A stretch of 64,000 nt of DNA from Roseovarius sp. Its GTDB lineage: Bacteria > Pseudomonadota > Alphaproteobacteria > Rhodobacterales > Rhodobacteraceae. Position numbers and translations under genes: made by a program. The DNA is taken from contig NZ_JAUCYU010000002.1 in NCBI RefSeq assembly GCF_030373445.1, positions 1 to 64,000 on the forward strand, in the 5' to 3' direction. The notes under the pieces were generated by a model. It worked only from the letters and a program-made list of their open reading frames with translations, was not told where the DNA came from and searched no databases. The number at the start of each line of letters is the position of its first letter. The stretch's first letter is position 1. This document shows, piece after piece, positions 62,282 through 64,000 of this stretch.

Positions 62282-62349
62282 TGCGGTCGTTGGTTTCGGA
62301 CATTTGGGGAGGCACCGGCTCGGGGGCCGGGGCGGGGGTAGCGTCATGA
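62281..62349 (+). CDS. Possible 22-residue micro-ORF linking two genes
   Basis: A 22-codon ORF (starts MRSLVSDIWGG, then Gly/Ala-rich). Its ATG shares a base with the preceding stop (TGATG), and its stop overlaps the next ATG (ATGA), so it fills the gap exactly. It may be a real small protein or only a device that passes ribosomes to the next gene. Coding status is uncertain. Confidence 0.35.
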   Translation: MRSLVSDIWGGTGSGAGAGVAS

Positions 62350-63692
62350 AACGCCTGATCACATCCGGCCTGATGTTCGGCAACCTGATCCACGTGGACA
62401 GCCCCGCGCTGGTGGAGCGGTATAACCGGGCGCTCAAGCACCTGACGGGGAAGGAGACGGGGCTTACCGATTTCTACATCGACATTTCGGGGTATTCGCC
62501 CGAGGTGGGGGACGAGCTGGATGATCCGCTCTACCTCAACCATGCGGGGGTGAACCGGCAGTTCATCTTGCTCACCACGGCGCAGAAGACGGCGCCGCTT
62601 CTGGATGCGAAATTCTCCACATCGCGGGGCATCCTGCGGCAGTTCATCGAGGAGAACGAGCCGGCGCTTTTCGCCCTGACGGCACGGGATGCTGTGGCGG
62701 GGGAGTTGGTGAACTCCGTCTTCGATATGTCTGAACCGAAACGGCTTTTCGATATCCGGCGGATCGTGATCGAGGCGGATACGACGAACGGGCGTATCCG
62801 GCGGGCGGCGGAGCTGGACCAGAAGGTGAACCGGTTCCTCAACGAGGAGGACGCGTGGTTCGACGACGTGCTGATCGCCGAGATGATCGGGCTGGCGGGT
62901 GAGACCGGGGACATCGTGCGCAACCCGGTGACGCTCAAGCAGATGGAGTTCGAGCAGCGCAATTTCTGGACGGCGCATTTCGGCGGGCTCTACCTGTTCC
63001 AGGACCTGGAACTGCCCGGCGTGCTGGCCTCTGCCGGTAAGGAGGGGCTGGGCGAGTTGCCGATCGAGTATGTTTTCGGGCTTGAGGAGCGGAACCGGAT
63101 CGCCAATTTCCTCGACCTGAACGGAATGGTGGAACCCATTGTAAAGGCGCGGGGAATCGACGCGGGCGCGCTGCTTCGGCAGAAGATGGATTTCCTGATG
63201 GTCGATGCGCTGGCCGATGCGGGCGTGGACCTTGCCGGGCGGACGCGCACCGACATGCGGCGGCTGGCGCGCACCCATGCGGGGCAGTTGCCGGAGGAGT
63301 TCCACGCGCTGGCCGCGCTGCTGAACTGGGCCGAGAGCGGCGGGCCGTGGCCCACCATCGGCAGCGACAGCCCGGCCTATTTCTACACGCTGCGGGCGTC
63401 GGCACACAAGGACGCGGACCTTGTCAACATGCTGTTGGCGGAGCTGGCGCCCAAGGATTTCCGGCAGCTCTTCATCTGTCACAAGGAGCTGTTCTATCGC
63501 CGCTATTCCGGCTGGACGGAGACCAAGAAGGCCTTCGTGGTCGAATACCTTCTGCGGGAATATCAGGTGGACAAGGTGGGCGCGCGCAAGGCACTCTTCG
63601 GCAGGGAAGCGCCGATGGAAGAACCGGAACCGGAGCGGGACATGGACCAGCTGATCGAGCTGGTGGGCCCGTGGGGGCCGGTAAGGAGGTAA
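62346..63692 (+). CDS. Conserved hypothetical protein (DUF6638-like) of AAA+ operon
   Basis: A 448-residue soluble protein. It begins MKRLITSGLMFGNLIHVDSP and is mostly helical with several conserved-looking segments (GLTDFYIDISGYSPEVGDELDDP; FNERNFWTAHF-like region; YSGWTETKKAFVVEYLLREY). I recall a family DUF6638 of this kind in roseobacters, with no function. It is the largest partner of the ATPase and is translationally linked to both neighbours. A perfect AAGGAGGT ribosome site for the next gene overlaps its end. Confidence 0.75.
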   Translation: MKRLITSGLMFGNLIHVDSPALVERYNRALKHLTGKETGLTDFYIDISGYSPEVGDELDDPLYLNHAGVNRQFILLTTAQKTAPLLDAKFSTSRGILRQFIEENEPALFALTARDAVAGELVNSVFDMSEPKRLFDIRRIVIEADTTNGRIRRAAELDQKVNRFLNEEDAWFDDVLIAEMIGLAGETGDIVRNPVTLKQMEFEQRNFWTAHFGGLYLFQDLELPGVLASAGKEGLGELPIEYVFGLEERNRIANFLDLNGMVEPIVKARGIDAGALLRQKMDFLMVDALADAGVDLAGRTRTDMRRLARTHAGQLPEEFHALAALLNWAESGGPWPTIGSDSPAYFYTLRASAHKDADLVNMLLAELAPKDFRQLFICHKELFYRRYSGWTETKKAFVVEYLLREYQVDKVGARKALFGREAPMEEPEPERDMDQLIELVGPWGPVRR

Positions 63693-63696
63693 GGCA

Positions 63697-63963
63697 ATGG
63701 CGGCACTGGCCAAGCTCGTGGTGATCGGGTTCATCGTGTTGACGGTGATCTACCTGTGCCTGTCGCTTTATTCGCGCTCGGTGCGCAAGGGGAAGCTTGC
63801 CGAATGGTGGGAGGAAGAGGGCCGGCCGGGCGACCGGGAGGCCTATATCGACGCCGGGTTGAAGGAATACGAGGGCTCGCTGCGCCGCAAGCTGATCTGG
63901 GGCGTCTATATCGTGCCGGTCGTGGTTATCAGCGCGGTCATTTACTTTACGAATTTTCACTGA
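63697..63963 (+). CDS. Small membrane protein of AAA+ operon
   Basis: An 88-residue protein with hydrophobic helices at both ends (about residues 6-26 and 67-85) and a charged middle (RKGKLAEWWEEEGRPGDREAYIDAGLKEYEGSLRRK). AAGGAGGT precedes the ATG at ideal distance, the strongest ribosome site in the operon. The next gene begins 9 bp after its stop. Family unknown to me. Confidence 0.75.
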   Translation: MAALAKLVVIGFIVLTVIYLCLSLYSRSVRKGKLAEWWEEEGRPGDREAYIDAGLKEYEGSLRRKLIWGVYIVPVVVISAVIYFTNFH

Positions 63964-63972
63964 GGCGGGGCG

Positions 63973-64000
63973 ATGGTTTATCTGAAATGGGCATTCTGGA
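63973..64000 (+). CDS. Start of the next gene of the AAA+ operon (truncated by window)
   Basis: An ATG with GGCGGGG upstream opens a frame MVYLKWAFW that runs to the right edge. The hydrophobic start suggests a membrane protein. It shows that the operon continues outside the window. Confidence 0.6.

Overview
This window is high-GC chromosomal DNA of an alphaproteobacterium, most likely of the family Rhodobacteraceae (roseobacter group). The evidence is the RpoH-type sigma factor with its characteristic N-terminus, a tRNA-His without the usual extra 5' G, the run of SUV3-like helicase, S4 protein, 7Fe ferredoxin and CarD, a GTTC-N7-GTTC LexA box, and many proteins of families I associate with this group. 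No phage structural genes, insertion sequences or CRISPR arrays are visible.

Layout. (1) 1-8421: a lower-GC accessory segment with a type III restriction-modification system (truncated mod, then res), a large RecD-like helicase with a predicted C-terminal nuclease, and a metallophosphoesterase. It stops just beyond the 3' end of a tRNA-Gln gene (8474-8548), the usual geometry of a tRNA-targeted genomic island; the other end lies outside the window. (2) 8.6-23 kb: housekeeping and metabolic genes: SH3 protein, 2-hydroxyacid dehydrogenase, quinone oxidoreductase, gamma-glutamyltransferase, dimethylglycine/sarcosine dehydrogenase-type flavoprotein, the ribB-ribH-nusB operon, and a membrane protein coupled to a ClpP-like periplasmic protein. 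(3) 22.9-30.6 kb: SOS-type mmcB, a GNAT enzyme, a porin, tRNA-His, a pseudouridine synthase divergent from a small membrane protein, rpoH, a lipoprotein hydrolase and a membrane protein. (4) 30.57-30.78 kb: a cluster of short perfect hairpins with different stem sequences, between two convergent genes. (5) 30.8-39.4 kb: mostly minus-strand genes: oligoendopeptidase F, a beta-barrel protein, a periplasmic caspase-like protein, an ATP-dependent DNA ligase with its partner exonuclease, a hydrolase and an SCP2-fold protein. (6) 39.5-50.2 kb: TPR protein, SUV3-like RNA helicase, hslR, fdxA, carD, cobS/cobT, a CPA2 antiporter, and an Lrp regulator divergent from hppD. (7) 50.3-56.7 kb: a 972-residue protein combining PilM/GspL-like and PilP/GspC-like ends, O-acetylhomoserine sulfhydrylase with a structured leader, a lipoprotein, a DUF421 protein and a sugar-transferase-like protein. 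(8) 57.0 kb to the right edge: a tightly packed operon of at least nine genes around an AAA+ ATPase, with membrane, lipoprotein, coiled-coil and soluble partners, none with a function I can name.

The two best candidates for an undescribed system are the AAA+ operon at the right edge and the type III R-M plus helicase-nuclease module at the left edge. The hairpin cluster at 30.6 kb is the most striking non-coding signal. Other regulatory observations are two TTAA-N7-TTAA (CtrA-like) boxes before rpoH, a LexA box before mmcB, a terminator stem that overlaps the ribosome binding site of the gene after rpoH, and a 22-codon ORF joined by overlapping stop/start codons to both neighbours inside the AAA+ operon.
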